Shown: piece after piece, positions 1 through 9,391 of the stretch
How the letters are laid out: the number at the start of each line of letters is the position of its first letter
Position numbering within the stretch: the stretch's first letter is position 1
From: Candidatus Rifleibacteriota bacterium
GTDB lineage: Bacteria; Muiribacteriota; Ozemobacteria; Ozemobacterales; Ozemobacteraceae
Reading direction: 5' to 3'
Assembly (NCBI GenBank): GCA_015233565.1
Contig: JADFXM010000029.1
Span: 1-64,000 of the forward strand
DNA: 64,000 nucleotides
Position numbers and translations under genes: made by a program
The notes under the pieces: model-generated
What the model was told of the DNA's origin: nothing
The model's input: only the letters and a program-made list of their open reading frames with translations
Databases searched by the model: none

Positions 1-158
1 AAATTTAAAAAGCTAGATTTTAAGACTATTTTGACAAAATAAGAAAGGGTAGAAGAAAATTTTTGGAAATTTTTTAAGATTGAAATTGATAGGACCTAAT
101 CATTTTGGTAATATTGCAAGAACCTCGAGAGTAAATAATTTTTTTCAATTCATTCATT
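1..158. other. Non-coding left edge with R2-like repeat end
   Basis: No gene is visible. Positions 106-127 (TTGGTAATATTGCAAGAACCTC) match the right end of the R2 repeats at 8884-8997 and 40849-40961 in about 20 of 22 bases. The matching left end is not recognisable, so this is a decayed or partial copy. Confidence 0.45.
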
Positions 159-185
159 TTGCAAACTCAAAAGGAATCAATAAGA

Positions 186-1214
186 ATGGAAGAAAATATA
201 ATCGTGGAAAATAAGGCTGAACCGCTTTGGTCGCAACTTCAGAAATTCTTTTTTGCATATCTGAAATCAATGCGGCTTTATTATGCATTTATCACTGGAA
301 TTGCCGGTTGGATAGGTGTTTCATTCTATTTTCGTCGCATGACCTATGATTACCATAAAGTTTTAGGCCCTGAAGATTACCAGCGTTCAGCTTTAATTCT
401 CGTTATCCTCTTTGGAAGCTGGGGTATCAACCAAATTTTCAACGATTGGCTGGGAATCCCTGAAGATCGCATCAATGCGCCGAATAGGCCAATGGTTTCC
501 GGAGAGTTGAACGTTAAATGGGCATTGACGCTTTCCTGCACTCTCATGGGAATTGCAACTTTTATTACATATTTTTTGAATCCATATGCGGTAATACCGA
601 TAACTCTTGGATTTATCCTTAACTTTGTCTATAATTACAGCAAAGCCTGGGGACTTTGGGGAAACGTTATTTTCGGTTTAATGATTTCCAACTGTACGTT
701 TTACGGATTCCTCGCGTCTGGACCTACTCCTGAACCGTTTTGGACATCCAACCGGTTGTGTGGAATTTTTCTAGTGGCACTGATGAATGGTCTCATGACC
801 TATTATACGTATTTTAAAGATTATGAGGGCGACAAAGCCGCTGGAAAGGACACATTTATTGTTCGCCATGGTATCGAATTTGCCAGGGTGGCAGGAATCT
901 TCGGTGCTTTCCTTCCCACTCTCTCATTTTTCTTTTTCCGATGGATGGGATGGTTCCCGTTCCCTTACACTCAAGAGTTTATCTATTGTGGCATCATGAC
1001 CTTCTTTCTTCAACTCTGGACAGCTTATTGCTTCTACTATTACTCGGTCGGCCCGAGGGCATATTATTCCAATGTCACTAATTTTCGTGCCTGTGCATGC
1101 GGACAAGTGACAATGATAGCTATTTTTAACGGCACTCTTGCTCTATATTTATTCGGAATAACATACGTTTTCATTGGATTCCTTTTTGACTTGCATAGTG
1201 ACCACCGCGCCTGA
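186..1214 (+). CDS. UbiA-family prenyltransferase
   Basis: Integral-membrane prenyltransferase of about 342 residues, the usual length for the family. Both prenyl-diphosphate/Mg-binding Asp-rich motifs are visible: N86-D87 in NDWLGIPEDRINAPNRP and D212-D216 in KDYEGDKAAGKDT. Eight or nine hydrophobic segments fit the UbiA fold. I start at ATG 186 because AAGGA lies about 10 bases upstream; a TTG at 159 is in frame but has no ribosome site. It is first of four same-strand genes (OYE reductase, RND exporter, ThiL-like). Family members attach prenyl chains to aromatic or other acceptors in quinone, heme or lipid synthesis. The acceptor here cannot be read from sequence, and no ubi or men genes adjoin. 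Confidence 0.85.
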   Translation: MEENIIVENKAEPLWSQLQKFFFAYLKSMRLYYAFITGIAGWIGVSFYFRRMTYDYHKVLGPEDYQRSALILVILFGSWGINQIFNDWLGIPEDRINAPNRPMVSGELNVKWALTLSCTLMGIATFITYFLNPYAVIPITLGFILNFVYNYSKAWGLWGNVIFGLMISNCTFYGFLASGPTPEPFWTSNRLCGIFLVALMNGLMTYYTYFKDYEGDKAAGKDTFIVRHGIEFARVAGIFGAFLPTLSFFFFRWMGWFPFPYTQEFIYCGIMTFFLQLWTAYCFYYYSVGPRAYYSNVTNFRACACGQVTMIAIFNGTLALYLFGITYVFIGFLFDLHSDHRA

Positions 1215-1224
1215 CAGGAATATC

Positions 1225-2433
1225 ATGCCGTCTATATTCAGTCCACTTAAGTTAAAACACCTGACACTTCCATCGCGCATTCTTAGAGCTGCAACTTATG
1301 AAAACATGGCTGACCCCGACGGATGCGTCGGTGAGCAGCATGCCCGCCTTTACCAAAAACTTGCCACCGGGGGAGCCGGAACCATCATAACCGGCTTTTC
1401 CTACGTTTCCCGGCAAGGTCGTGCGCTTCAGCCCTTTCAGGCCGGAATTGCAAATGATGAACACATCGAAGCTTGGAAAAAAGTTATCGACCGAGTGAAG
1501 CAGGCTGACCCGAATTGCAGGATAATTCTGCAAATTGCACATACCGGACGGCAGACCGATCGGAAAGCAACCGGTGAAACCCCAGTCGGCGCTGGGCCGG
1601 TGCGTTGTACATATTTTCTCTCGCGGGTTCACACTCTTACTGAATCAGAAACTGCAGCCCAGGTCAAAATTTTTGGACAAGCATGCAAACGGGCCTCCCG
1701 TGCAGGCTTTGACGCTGTGCAGATTCATTCCGCTCATGGATATTTAATACACCAGTTTTTGTCCCCATACACAAATCGTCGACATGATAGATATGGAGAA
1801 AACCGCTTCCTTTTTTTGAAAGAAGTTCTGGAAGATGCCCGTTCCCGTACCAGTATTCCGATTATTCTTAAAATGAGTGGTTCAGAAGATCGTCCCAGGG
1901 CGATCACTCCTGATCTTACATCGGCTTATATTAGTGAAATCGAGCATCTCAATATTGTTGACGCAATCGAAATCAGTTATGGAACAATGGAAATCGCATT
2001 TAACATTATGCGTGGAGGTCATCCATTAGACCCTGTTCTTCACCATAATTATCTCTTCACTCGCTTCGGACCGGCATTCCTGTGGTTTTTCAAACATTTT
2101 GTTTTTCACTGGTACAAACGCCGATTTTTGCCGTTCTCCCCAATGTATAATCTTGAAAATGCTATCCACATCAAGAAGAAAACAAATTCGACAATCCCGC
2201 TTCTTGTGACCGGAGGCATTCGGTCGGTTGAACATATCCGGGAGGTTATTGAGAAACATGGTTTTGATGGGGTGACCATGTGTCGTCCATTTATTTGTGA
2301 ACCGGATATAGTTACAAAATTTAGCTCCAATTTGAGTAAAAAGTCTCTTTGTACAAGTTGTAATCTCTGCGCAGTGAATTGCGATAGCCCGAATCCACTG
2401 AAATGTTATCGCCCCGGGAGCGAAAATCGTTAA
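1225..2433 (+). CDS. Old yellow enzyme-family flavin oxidoreductase with C-terminal Fe-S motif
   Basis: FMN-dependent TIM-barrel ene-reductase family, about 402 residues. The N-terminus (FSPLKLKHLTLPSRI), the His pair H168/H171 in HSAHGYLIHQ and the following FLSPYTNRR-DRYG signature are typical. The C-terminus has C376, C379, C382 and C386 spaced like a ferredoxin 4Fe-4S ligand set, with C394 further on; this differs from the CxxCxxxC spacing of 2,4-dienoyl-CoA reductases. The NAD-binding C-terminal half of those larger enzymes is absent. ATG 1225 is chosen because AGGA sits just upstream and it falls 10 bases after the ubiA-like stop. Coupling to the prenyltransferase suggests reduction of double bonds in the prenyl or quinoid product; that is inference. 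Confidence 0.85.
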   Translation: MPSIFSPLKLKHLTLPSRILRAATYENMADPDGCVGEQHARLYQKLATGGAGTIITGFSYVSRQGRALQPFQAGIANDEHIEAWKKVIDRVKQADPNCRIILQIAHTGRQTDRKATGETPVGAGPVRCTYFLSRVHTLTESETAAQVKIFGQACKRASRAGFDAVQIHSAHGYLIHQFLSPYTNRRHDRYGENRFLFLKEVLEDARSRTSIPIILKMSGSEDRPRAITPDLTSAYISEIEHLNIVDAIEISYGTMEIAFNIMRGGHPLDPVLHHNYLFTRFGPAFLWFFKHFVFHWYKRRFLPFSPMYNLENAIHIKKKTNSTIPLLVTGGIRSVEHIREVIEKHGFDGVTMCRPFICEPDIVTKFSSNLSKKSLCTSCNLCAVNCDSPNPLKCYRPGSENR

Positions 2434-2504
2434 TTTCCAAAAATGCCCGAAAGTTACCGTAAAAAGGATACTGAAGATTCAGGTTAAAAGGGAAGAGGTC
2501 AAAA

Positions 2505-4790
2505 ATGCGAGTCGTCGAATGGTTAGCCACATTTCTTCTTTGGCTCTCTGAGAGAAGTTTTAAATATCTTGCCCTGATTTTTATTCTTGTATTTGCCTGG
2601 TATGGCCCCGCATTATTGCCTTTGCGAGTAAACAATACTCTTGCCACCCTTCTTGAAGTTGATACTCCGGAAGAACACATCGACAAGGAAATCAAAAAAG
2701 TTTTCGGAGATCTCGATGAAATCATGATTCTCGCTTATCATGATGCCGAACTTTTTACTCCGGATAATCTTCGCCTCATTGTTGAAGTAACTGACAAAAT
2801 TTCCAATGTCCCAGGTGTAAGAAATTGTTTTTCTCTTTCAAGTACTCCTTACTTTAAAAACACTAAGGAAAATGGCGAATCAGTTATACATTGCGACCCT
2901 CTTGTTAAGATTGCTTCCTACACAGAGAGCGATTGTCAGAAAATCAGAACAGATGCCCTCAAAAATAAGTTATTCCTGAACAATATCCTTTCCCCCGATG
3001 GAAATACAGCTGCTTTCAATATCGTTTTTCAACCTGATTTAGAACCCTTTTCCAAGGAAAATGTCGTCCGCCAGATCCGCAGGACCTATCAGGAAATAGC
3101 TCGGAAAGTCCACGGTCAATTTTATTTCACTGGTATGCATGTGTTTATGGAAACAACTGGTACAATCATGCAAATCGACATCGAAGTTTTTGCAATTCTT
3201 TCTTTGCTTGCTCTTTTTGTTTGCCTTTTGTTTCTCTTTCGAAGCACGGTAATTGCATTCATTGGCATCGGATCTGCGATAGTCTCGAATTGTCTTCTCT
3301 TCATTACTCTGTATTTCATGGGACGACAACTATCCATTTCCACCACTCCTGTCCCGGCCATTACCATGGGCCTTGCCCTGGCTTATTCCTTACACGTTCT
3401 TGCAGCAAAACACGAAGGAAATCTTGACGATTATGCAGAAACACACGAGATCTTCGTAGGTTCTATTTTTTCTGCACTTACTTCCATTATCGGGTTTTCT
3501 ACATCCTGTATGAATTCCATTCCAACACTTGTGGATTTTGGCATCTATGCAAGTATTGGAACCTTTTACGCCTGGCTTACCGCTCTGTTTTTCACTTACC
3601 CTTTGACGAAAATGGTGCATCACAAACCTCATCCGCGTTTTGCACGGCGTTTTAAGTTCCTTTTGCGTTTTGCGACATCGCGTTATCGTTCCGTAATCCT
3701 TGCGGTTTCAGTTTTTTGTTTCCTTAGTGGCTTTCTCATTTTTCGGATGGAAGTCCAGACTGATTATTACCAATATTATCGTAAATCAGCACCTATGACA
3801 CAGGCGGTGGATTTCGTCAATAAGACAATAGGCGGGCAGTACCCGATTGTTATTGAGCTTGATACCGGGAAAGCCGAAGGAGTTTATAAGAAAGAAGTAT
3901 TACAATGGTTGGAAGGATTCAAGAAGCAAAGTGAAGCACTCACTGGAGTCGACAAAGTTATCACCTACCTTGACCTTTTAAACGAAGGATATAAGGCATA
4001 CGAGACTGAGCTTCCCGCCGGATGGTACATCGATCCGCAGAAAGTATCTCAAATTGCGATGATAGTTCACGATGCCAACGTTGATCTCAATGGGTATTAT
4101 CTTAACGACAAAGCTGACAAATCGATGATATTCGTGAGAACAAGCCACATCAATTCAGCTAGCTTTCTGAATATTGTACAAAATATTCATTCCTTTCTCG
4201 ATAAAGCTCCACCCGGAATGGCTACTTTTAAAGTTGGTGGCACTTATCAGCGATGTGTCAATTCAGCGAATGATATGGCTATCTCACAGTTCCAGGGTAC
4301 TTTTTGGGAGGTAATTGTCCTTTTTTCCATTGCGTTTTTCATTATTGCCTCTTTCCGACTGACGATTATTGCTTTCGTTGCGAATTTAATTCCCATTTTC
4401 GCTGTATATGGCGTATTGAGCAGCTTCGGAGAAACCCTTAACATGGGGACCACAACTATTGCTTCCATCTCCCTAAGCATCGGCCTGGACGACACAATCC
4501 ACTTTGTGGTTCGCTATATTACTGCTTATCAGAAAGAACAGAATGTTCTTCGGGCTACAAGGACTGTCATTCATTCGCTGGGCACAAAGATGATGCTGGC
4601 ATCCCTGATGATCAGTTTGGCATTTGGCACCCTCGCTTTCAGTAACATTCTTCCCATCTACCAACTTGGTGTCTATACTGTAGTTTCTATGATTCTTTGC
4701 TTCCTCTGCAATATGTTCCTTGTACCAGTTCTTATCACCATGAAAAAAACTCCGAAATCTGAAATTCCTGATGTTGCCGGTTCAAGGTGA
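2505..4790 (+). CDS. RND superfamily (MMPL-like) exporter
   Basis: 761-residue membrane protein with the duplicated RND layout. A first transmembrane helix (about residues 18-38) is followed by a periplasmic loop and a five-helix bundle (about 225-390); then a second single helix, loop and bundle (from about 600). The intramembrane signature of each half is present, including the late ASISLSIGLDDTIHFVVRY segment with its Asp pair. This is the length of the 'predicted RND exporter' group that moves lipids and other hydrophobic molecules, shorter than AcrB-type drug pumps. No membrane-fusion or outer-membrane partner is encoded nearby. The GGGAAGAGG ribosome site lies 6 bases before the ATG. 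In this operon it is the likely exporter of the product of the upstream enzymes. Confidence 0.85.
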   Translation: MRVVEWLATFLLWLSERSFKYLALIFILVFAWYGPALLPLRVNNTLATLLEVDTPEEHIDKEIKKVFGDLDEIMILAYHDAELFTPDNLRLIVEVTDKISNVPGVRNCFSLSSTPYFKNTKENGESVIHCDPLVKIASYTESDCQKIRTDALKNKLFLNNILSPDGNTAAFNIVFQPDLEPFSKENVVRQIRRTYQEIARKVHGQFYFTGMHVFMETTGTIMQIDIEVFAILSLLALFVCLLFLFRSTVIAFIGIGSAIVSNCLLFITLYFMGRQLSISTTPVPAITMGLALAYSLHVLAAKHEGNLDDYAETHEIFVGSIFSALTSIIGFSTSCMNSIPTLVDFGIYASIGTFYAWLTALFFTYPLTKMVHHKPHPRFARRFKFLLRFATSRYRSVILAVSVFCFLSGFLIFRMEVQTDYYQYYRKSAPMTQAVDFVNKTIGGQYPIVIELDTGKAEGVYKKEVLQWLEGFKKQSEALTGVDKVITYLDLLNEGYKAYETELPAGWYIDPQKVSQIAMIVHDANVDLNGYYLNDKADKSMIFVRTSHINSASFLNIVQNIHSFLDKAPPGMATFKVGGTYQRCVNSANDMAISQFQGTFWEVIVLFSIAFFIIASFRLTIIAFVANLIPIFAVYGVLSSFGETLNMGTTTIASISLSIGLDDTIHFVVRYITAYQKEQNVLRATRTVIHSLGTKMMLASLMISLAFGTLAFSNILPIYQLGVYTVVSMILCFLCNMFLVPVLITMKKTPKSEIPDVAGSR

Positions 4791-4829
4791 AGTCAAAGTT
4801 GGTAGCTGAAAACTTGTGAAAGGACTCTT

Positions 4830-5870
4830 ATGCCTATTCTAGATTCGATTTCAGAATTTGCGTTTATTAACCGGATTACGGAAGGTTTGTCGGTTCACCC
4901 CGATCAGGTGAACCATCGGCATGAAGCTGATGCTGAAATTATCCGACAACCTGATGGTTCATTCCTCGCCGCAACGGTTGATGCCTTTTATGAAGAGTAT
5001 CACCTCGGTTTGATTCGCGATCCATATGTTATCGGTTGGAACCTGGTTGCCAACTCTCTGAGCGATTTGGCTGCGGTTGCTGCAGCTCCGATTGGCGTGT
5101 TGCTGGCTCTTACTATTCCACCGAAACAAGATCCAAATTGGGGAAAACAACTTTTTGCAGGTGTTCAAGCAGCTCTTACTCGGCATAAAACTCACTGCCT
5201 TGGCGGGGATACCAGTTTTGGGGATCCACCCCAGTTTTCTTGTACTGCTCTCGGAACCATTTTCCGCAAAAAACCACTCCTTCGCTTGGGAGCAGGTCCC
5301 GACGATCTTCTTTTCCTGACTGGGCCACTTGGTGCTGGAAATATGCTTGCCATCACACAACGTTTCTTTCCTGAAATCTGGAAAACTCAGGAAAAGAATT
5401 TCCTTCCCCGAGCTAAATTTACGGAAATGCAGATTTTTGAAAAATTTGCGAAATGCGCCATCGACACAAGTGATTCACTCCTGCAAACGCTTTCCATTCT
5501 TGCTGGTGTGAACAATATTGGAATTGAATTTGACCATTTCCCTGAGCTTTATATCCCTGAAATTGTTACTTTGACTTCTAAAATGCATTTTCCCCTCTGG
5601 CTGACAAATGTCCTTGGTTTGGGCGAATATGAAATTCTCATGTCAATTGAAAGAAACCAGGAATCAGACTTTGTTGAAGAAGCACGCCGAAATAAAATCC
5701 CAATCCTGAAACTTGGAAATACTTCTTCCAACCCTGGAATCAGAATGCGCGATAAAGGAAAGACATTTCAACTTGATGCTCCATATCTATTGAATCTTTA
5801 TGGAACTTGTCCTTCCACCGAAGCTTACATAGAAAAGCTGGTTTTATACGACCGAAACCTGAGGAAATGA
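4830..5870 (+). CDS. ThiL/PurM-like (AIR synthase-related) ATP-binding protein
   Basis: 346 residues with the PurM/ThiL fold pattern: an N-terminal acidic segment (HEADAEI, then ATVDAFYEEYH), LVANSLSDLAAVAAAPIG like ThiL's LAVNLSDIAAMGA, GGDTS around residue 130, and AIDTSDSLLQTL like ThiL's AMDISDGL. Relatives (ThiL, PurM, SelD, HypE) use ATP to phosphorylate or activate a substrate. No thiamine genes are present, and the usual adjacent-Asp DDAA motif of ThiL is altered to EADAEI, so thiamine-phosphate kinase activity is doubtful. AAAGGA sits 5 bases before the ATG, and the gene follows the exporter by 39 bases, so it most likely belongs to the same operon. Confidence 0.75.
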   Translation: MPILDSISEFAFINRITEGLSVHPDQVNHRHEADAEIIRQPDGSFLAATVDAFYEEYHLGLIRDPYVIGWNLVANSLSDLAAVAAAPIGVLLALTIPPKQDPNWGKQLFAGVQAALTRHKTHCLGGDTSFGDPPQFSCTALGTIFRKKPLLRLGAGPDDLLFLTGPLGAGNMLAITQRFFPEIWKTQEKNFLPRAKFTEMQIFEKFAKCAIDTSDSLLQTLSILAGVNNIGIEFDHFPELYIPEIVTLTSKMHFPLWLTNVLGLGEYEILMSIERNQESDFVEEARRNKIPILKLGNTSSNPGIRMRDKGKTFQLDAPYLLNLYGTCPSTEAYIEKLVLYDRNLRK

Positions 5871-5884
5871 AGTTTCCTCTGGAA

Positions 5885-6799
5885 TTATTGTTCTATGGTT
5901 CCCTTGAAATCACAATTGCTCGAATTCCACAATTTGTTCAGGGGAGCAAAATAGTTGCTGGAATTGATTACTAAATTTCTTTTCTCAAAAACTCCATTCT
6001 TTACAAATATCAGAGGAACGAGCTTTGGTTGATTGGCAATTGGATTGTCCAGCTTTCCAATTAAATGTGCCGGAATTTGTTTTTCTACCGGCAATACACT
6101 GTCAATCTCAGGAATCAAATTGGATTCACAACTATTTAGTAATACCTGATATCTCTGTTTCGAAAAGTCTTGAAGGCCTTTGTAAATCGTAGCCCGAAGC
6201 AAATCAACTTTCTGATGATGCTCCAGATTCATGCGATAAGGAATGTAGCGGTTTCCAAGAAGATCACAATCAATAGAAACGTAATCTTCCCAGGCGGCCA
6301 TGACACAACCGACCCCGTATTTACCGGTCATTCCACCTTTCCACATGTTGAAGGTATCGCCAGGTTGACGCATTGCTTCGAAGGAAATCACTAATCCTTC
6401 AGGGCGAAAGCCTGTCTTACCAACAAAACCACCGGATTTAAAAGTAAAAACAACAAAAACATGACACGCAATAAGTTCAGGCTTGAATGGGCGCTGGACA
6501 TAGTAAATTTCATCAACCATGTCAGGATTGATCACAGCATTTGTCCAGGAATACTCATAAAAATCACTCGGAACTTGTTTTGGATTCTTGGTTTTTAATC
6601 CCCAGCGGATGTTTCCAAGCTTGATAAGTCCATTTTCATCGCTTACTAAATATGGTGGGATTGCGATTCCTTGATCGGAAGACACAATTTGCGACTGTTG
6701 CGAAGGTGAAGAGCCTGCTTCGAGCGTACAACAACTCAAGACAGTGATTCCAAAAAAAATAAAAGCAGAAAATAACAAATTTTTATAAGAAATTCTCAT
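5885..6799 (-). CDS. Putative lipoprotein of unknown function
   Basis: 304 residues. A lipoprotein signal peptide is visible: hydrophobic segment FSAFIFFGITVLSC with the lipobox ending at Cys23, followed by an Ser/Gln-rich linker. The remaining 260 residues show no motif I recognise; they contain alternating hydrophobic beta-like stretches and a Gly/Trp-rich patch (GDTFNMWKGGMTGKYGVGC). AGGGAG lies 5 bases upstream of the ATG. It converges on the ThiL-like gene with only 14 bases between stops and is expressed separately from that operon. Confidence 0.75.
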   Translation of the reverse strand: MRISYKNLLFSAFIFFGITVLSCCTLEAGSSPSQQSQIVSSDQGIAIPPYLVSDENGLIKLGNIRWGLKTKNPKQVPSDFYEYSWTNAVINPDMVDEIYYVQRPFKPELIACHVFVVFTFKSGGFVGKTGFRPEGLVISFEAMRQPGDTFNMWKGGMTGKYGVGCVMAAWEDYVSIDCDLLGNRYIPYRMNLEHHQKVDLLRATIYKGLQDFSKQRYQVLLNSCESNLIPEIDSVLPVEKQIPAHLIGKLDNPIANQPKLVPLIFVKNGVFEKRNLVINSSNYFAPLNKLWNSSNCDFKGTIEQ

Positions 6800-6952
6800 A
6801 AAACTCCCTCAATAAATTTTAATGATTTCGAATAATTGCGCAAAAATCATTCCATTTAAGAAAATATGATAAGTTCTATTTTCTTTGGAAAATCTTCTCC
6901 AATCTGCCCAAAAACTGACATCCAACAATTTTCCAAGAATTCCCAAAAATTT

Positions 6953-8686
6953 CTAAATCTTACTTGCCGGCCACGTAGTAATCACCCATAAGCCCTTTCC
7001 TTCGCGCGGAAGAAAGGAAATTGCCCCTCCATGAACTTCTACGGCCATTTTTACCAGCGATAATCCGATTCCCATGCGCCTTTTACTTTCCAGATCACGA
7101 TTTTGAAAAGAAAAACCTGGGTCTGAGGTAAATTGTACATCGGGAGATATTTCGCCACGGTCTCCGATTCTTAATTCAGCTCTGTTTCCTGACTTCGTTT
7201 TTTCCGGAAAAGACAATGAAACAAGAATTTCCTTTTCTTTATTTGCGTGTCGGAGCACATTCTCGATGAGGTTTATTAACACTCTTTCCCACATGGCGGG
7301 GTCGGCTACTAGTACAATACCAGTATCAATTTTAACTTCGACATTCCAATTTTCCAGGCGGGGTGAAAAACATTCCAGAATTTGAGGAATTCTTTCAGCA
7401 GGATTGATCGATTCCGGGGATGGTTTCAGAAATCCGGCTTTCAGACGAGCTGCCATTAACATGGTATCAACGAAATCAGTTGCACGATCAGTTTCCTGGA
7501 TAATTTTCTCCAGGTACATTTGCTTCTGATTTTCCGTTGGGATCTTTCCAAGAGTGAGTGTTTCAGCAAGTGCCCGCAATGATGTTAGGGGGGTCTTCAA
7601 ATCGTGTGCGGCTTGTCGATAGATCCATTCCTGTTCGGAAAACAGAACTCGCTCCTGCTCACGCTTTACTCCATACAATACCAGGACTGCAAGACTGATA
7701 AAGCCTAACGCAAAAATAAATCCCAGCAAAATTCTTCCCGAAAGAAAAGGCCTTTCATTGAGCGAATTGAGGCTCCTTATCTTTAAAGACCAACCGGGAA
7801 TAATCTTCATTTCTTCAGCATCTGAATTCAGATAAGGAAAAACGTCAACCTGAAATTCTTTTCCCGCTACCTGATTCAAAGCTTTGGCCAAACGAGGAGC
7901 GATTTCCTCTCCGGGAAATGCTCTTAATTGTCCACGTATCATTGCGACAAAAGGCCGGTTTGTTTTCGATTTATTTTCCTCTTCTCCCCAGCCGCTTAAA
8001 ATCAAGTTCATCCACATTTTTACTGAAGGATGCGATTTTTCAAAACCAAGTTTGTCCGATGACTTGGGAAAAGGTTCAGGAATGGCAAATTCACTCATTT
8101 GAATCAACCAGGAAAGGGCTTCTTCCGTTTTACCATTTTTGGAAGCTTTCTTTGCCGCCGATAAGGTTGCAGCTGCTTTAATTGAAAAACCGTCCGGTAG
8201 TCGCCAATCTTCCTGCAATTCAAGGATCTTTTTTAAATAATTACTGAATTCAGCAGAATTTCCGGATTTCTCTGCTTTTTTCAAAAGTAGAAACAGCCAA
8301 AATACTTTTTCTTGTTCTTCAGAATTCCAAAAAATTTGGAGAAGTTCAAGATTTTTTGCTTCCGAAGCTAGCGAGAGCTTTATGTAACTTTCCCATTCAT
8401 CTGCGAATGCTGGTATTTTTACTTTCCGAAGGTTTATTTTTTTAAAAGGAAGTTTTATTGATAGATCATTTTTCGCTTCAGCTTCCTGCGGAAATTTTCG
8501 TGTAAAAGATTCTTCCGCTTCAAGAATTCTTTGCCTGGCTTGATTTTCCCTTCTGAAAATTTCTTCGTGTGCTTGAAAATCAAGGGCTTTGTAAGCCATG
8601 AATGAAAGAAATAACAGGGAGCAAAATACCAGACTCCCCGAAACGAAATAACCCCAACCTAGAAATTTTGGAAACCTAATATCCAT
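6953..8686 (-). CDS. Membrane-bound sensor histidine kinase (orphan)
   Basis: 577 residues. Transmembrane helix about 11-31, a 290-residue extracytoplasmic sensor region without a recognised domain, second helix about 318-340, then HisKA with phospho-acceptor His361 (QAAHDLKTPLTSL) and a HATPase domain. The N box (INLIENVLRHANK) is present and the G2 box reads MGIGLSLV. The G1 box reads GDRGEIS where DxGxG is usual, so its second Gly is replaced by Glu. No response regulator is adjacent; the neighbours are a lipoprotein and thioredoxin reductase. The ribosome site (GAAGAAG) is weak. Confidence 0.88.
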   Translation of the reverse strand: MDIRFPKFLGWGYFVSGSLVFCSLLFLSFMAYKALDFQAHEEIFRRENQARQRILEAEESFTRKFPQEAEAKNDLSIKLPFKKINLRKVKIPAFADEWESYIKLSLASEAKNLELLQIFWNSEEQEKVFWLFLLLKKAEKSGNSAEFSNYLKKILELQEDWRLPDGFSIKAAATLSAAKKASKNGKTEEALSWLIQMSEFAIPEPFPKSSDKLGFEKSHPSVKMWMNLILSGWGEEENKSKTNRPFVAMIRGQLRAFPGEEIAPRLAKALNQVAGKEFQVDVFPYLNSDAEEMKIIPGWSLKIRSLNSLNERPFLSGRILLGFIFALGFISLAVLVLYGVKREQERVLFSEQEWIYRQAAHDLKTPLTSLRALAETLTLGKIPTENQKQMYLEKIIQETDRATDFVDTMLMAARLKAGFLKPSPESINPAERIPQILECFSPRLENWNVEVKIDTGIVLVADPAMWERVLINLIENVLRHANKEKEILVSLSFPEKTKSGNRAELRIGDRGEISPDVQFTSDPGFSFQNRDLESKRRMGIGLSLVKMAVEVHGGAISFLPREGKGLWVITTWPASKI

Positions 8687-8883
8687 CTTCTTCGTTAAAA
8701 TGGTCTTTTAGATCCGCTAGAAGGAGGCTTGTCCAAAAAATTAATGAAATATCCCAAATCATGAACCTCCGTAAAGCAAAAAATGTGCCATGCAGTAAGC
8801 TGCCTTTTGTTCACGATTTTCAAATAATTTGTCAAATTTCAAGCAAAAAAGATACCAAACTTCAGCAGAAATTTTTGTCCCCT
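8687..8883. other. Intergenic spacer upstream of the kinase
   Basis: Holds the promoter side of the histidine kinase gene. Short open frames here have no ribosome site and no recognisable product. The R2, R1 and R3 repeat copies follow, filling most of the gap to trxB. Confidence 0.5.
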
Positions 8884-8997
8884 GAGCTTTTTGCAATATT
8901 GTATAAAAAATTGCATATCGGACAAAGAGAAATTCAAATTTGATGATCGTTGTGATATTTATCTCAAATCTGAACTTGCTAATTTTGCAAGAACCTC
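8884..8997 (+). repeat. R2 palindromic repeat, copy a
   Basis: A 114 bp element running from GAGCTTTTTGCAATATTG to ATTTTGCAAGAACCTC. It has imperfect terminal inverted repeats (consensus GAGGTTCTTGCAA) and aligns along its whole length with the reverse complement of 22198-22310 and with 40849-40961. Confidence 0.75.
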
Positions 8998-9032
8998 CCC
9001 TTTATTTCATCGTTTAAAACCACGCCCTTTGA

Positions 9033-9159
9033 AGTTGTCGAAAAATATCGGTACATTTCATTCGGCACAAATCGGCTCGCTGGTGATGCGAAAAAAGCGG
9101 GGCAAAAATTCGGGTAGTTACATAAAAAAGCGAATTTTAGGGAATTTTTCGACGGACTC
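9033..9159 (+). repeat. R1 palindromic repeat, copy A
   Basis: Diverged 127 bp member of the R1 family: left end GTTGTCGAAAAATATCGGTAC, internal CGGCTCGCT...AGCGGGGC hairpin, right end ATTTTTCGACGGACTC. It is in the same orientation as the five other R1 copies in the window. Confidence 0.75.
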
Positions 9160-9268
9160 CTTTGGGCGTGGTCAGAGACATTGGCTCTGCCGGGCAGTTG
9201 CTGTAGCCAGCGTGAGCGGTTGATCCTGATTGATACCAACAGTATGAAGAGAGTTCGCCCCCTTTCCG

Positions 9269-9391
9269 GGAAGGTTTGAAAAATTAGGGTTATTTTTGAA
9301 AGTACAACACACAAAAAACCACCAACAACCGTTTGTGATATTTTGCACTTGGATTTTCTTCCGATTTTTGCTATTTTTTCACACCTTCTGG
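9269..9391. repeat. R3 palindromic repeat, copy b (diverged)
   Basis: The left end GGAAGGTTTGAAAAATTAG and right end TTTTTTCACACCTTCTGG correspond to the termini of the cleaner R3 copy at 22387-22496. A further right-end remnant, TTTTTTCACATCTTCTCTGG, follows at 9497-9516. Confidence 0.5.

Noticed and set aside
159..185. TTG start for the UbiA-like gene
   Set aside because: No ribosome site; ATG 186 has AAGGA at suitable distance.
8761..8943. 60-codon plus-strand frame upstream of the kinase
   Set aside because: It runs into the R2 repeat, with no ribosome site or recognised motif.
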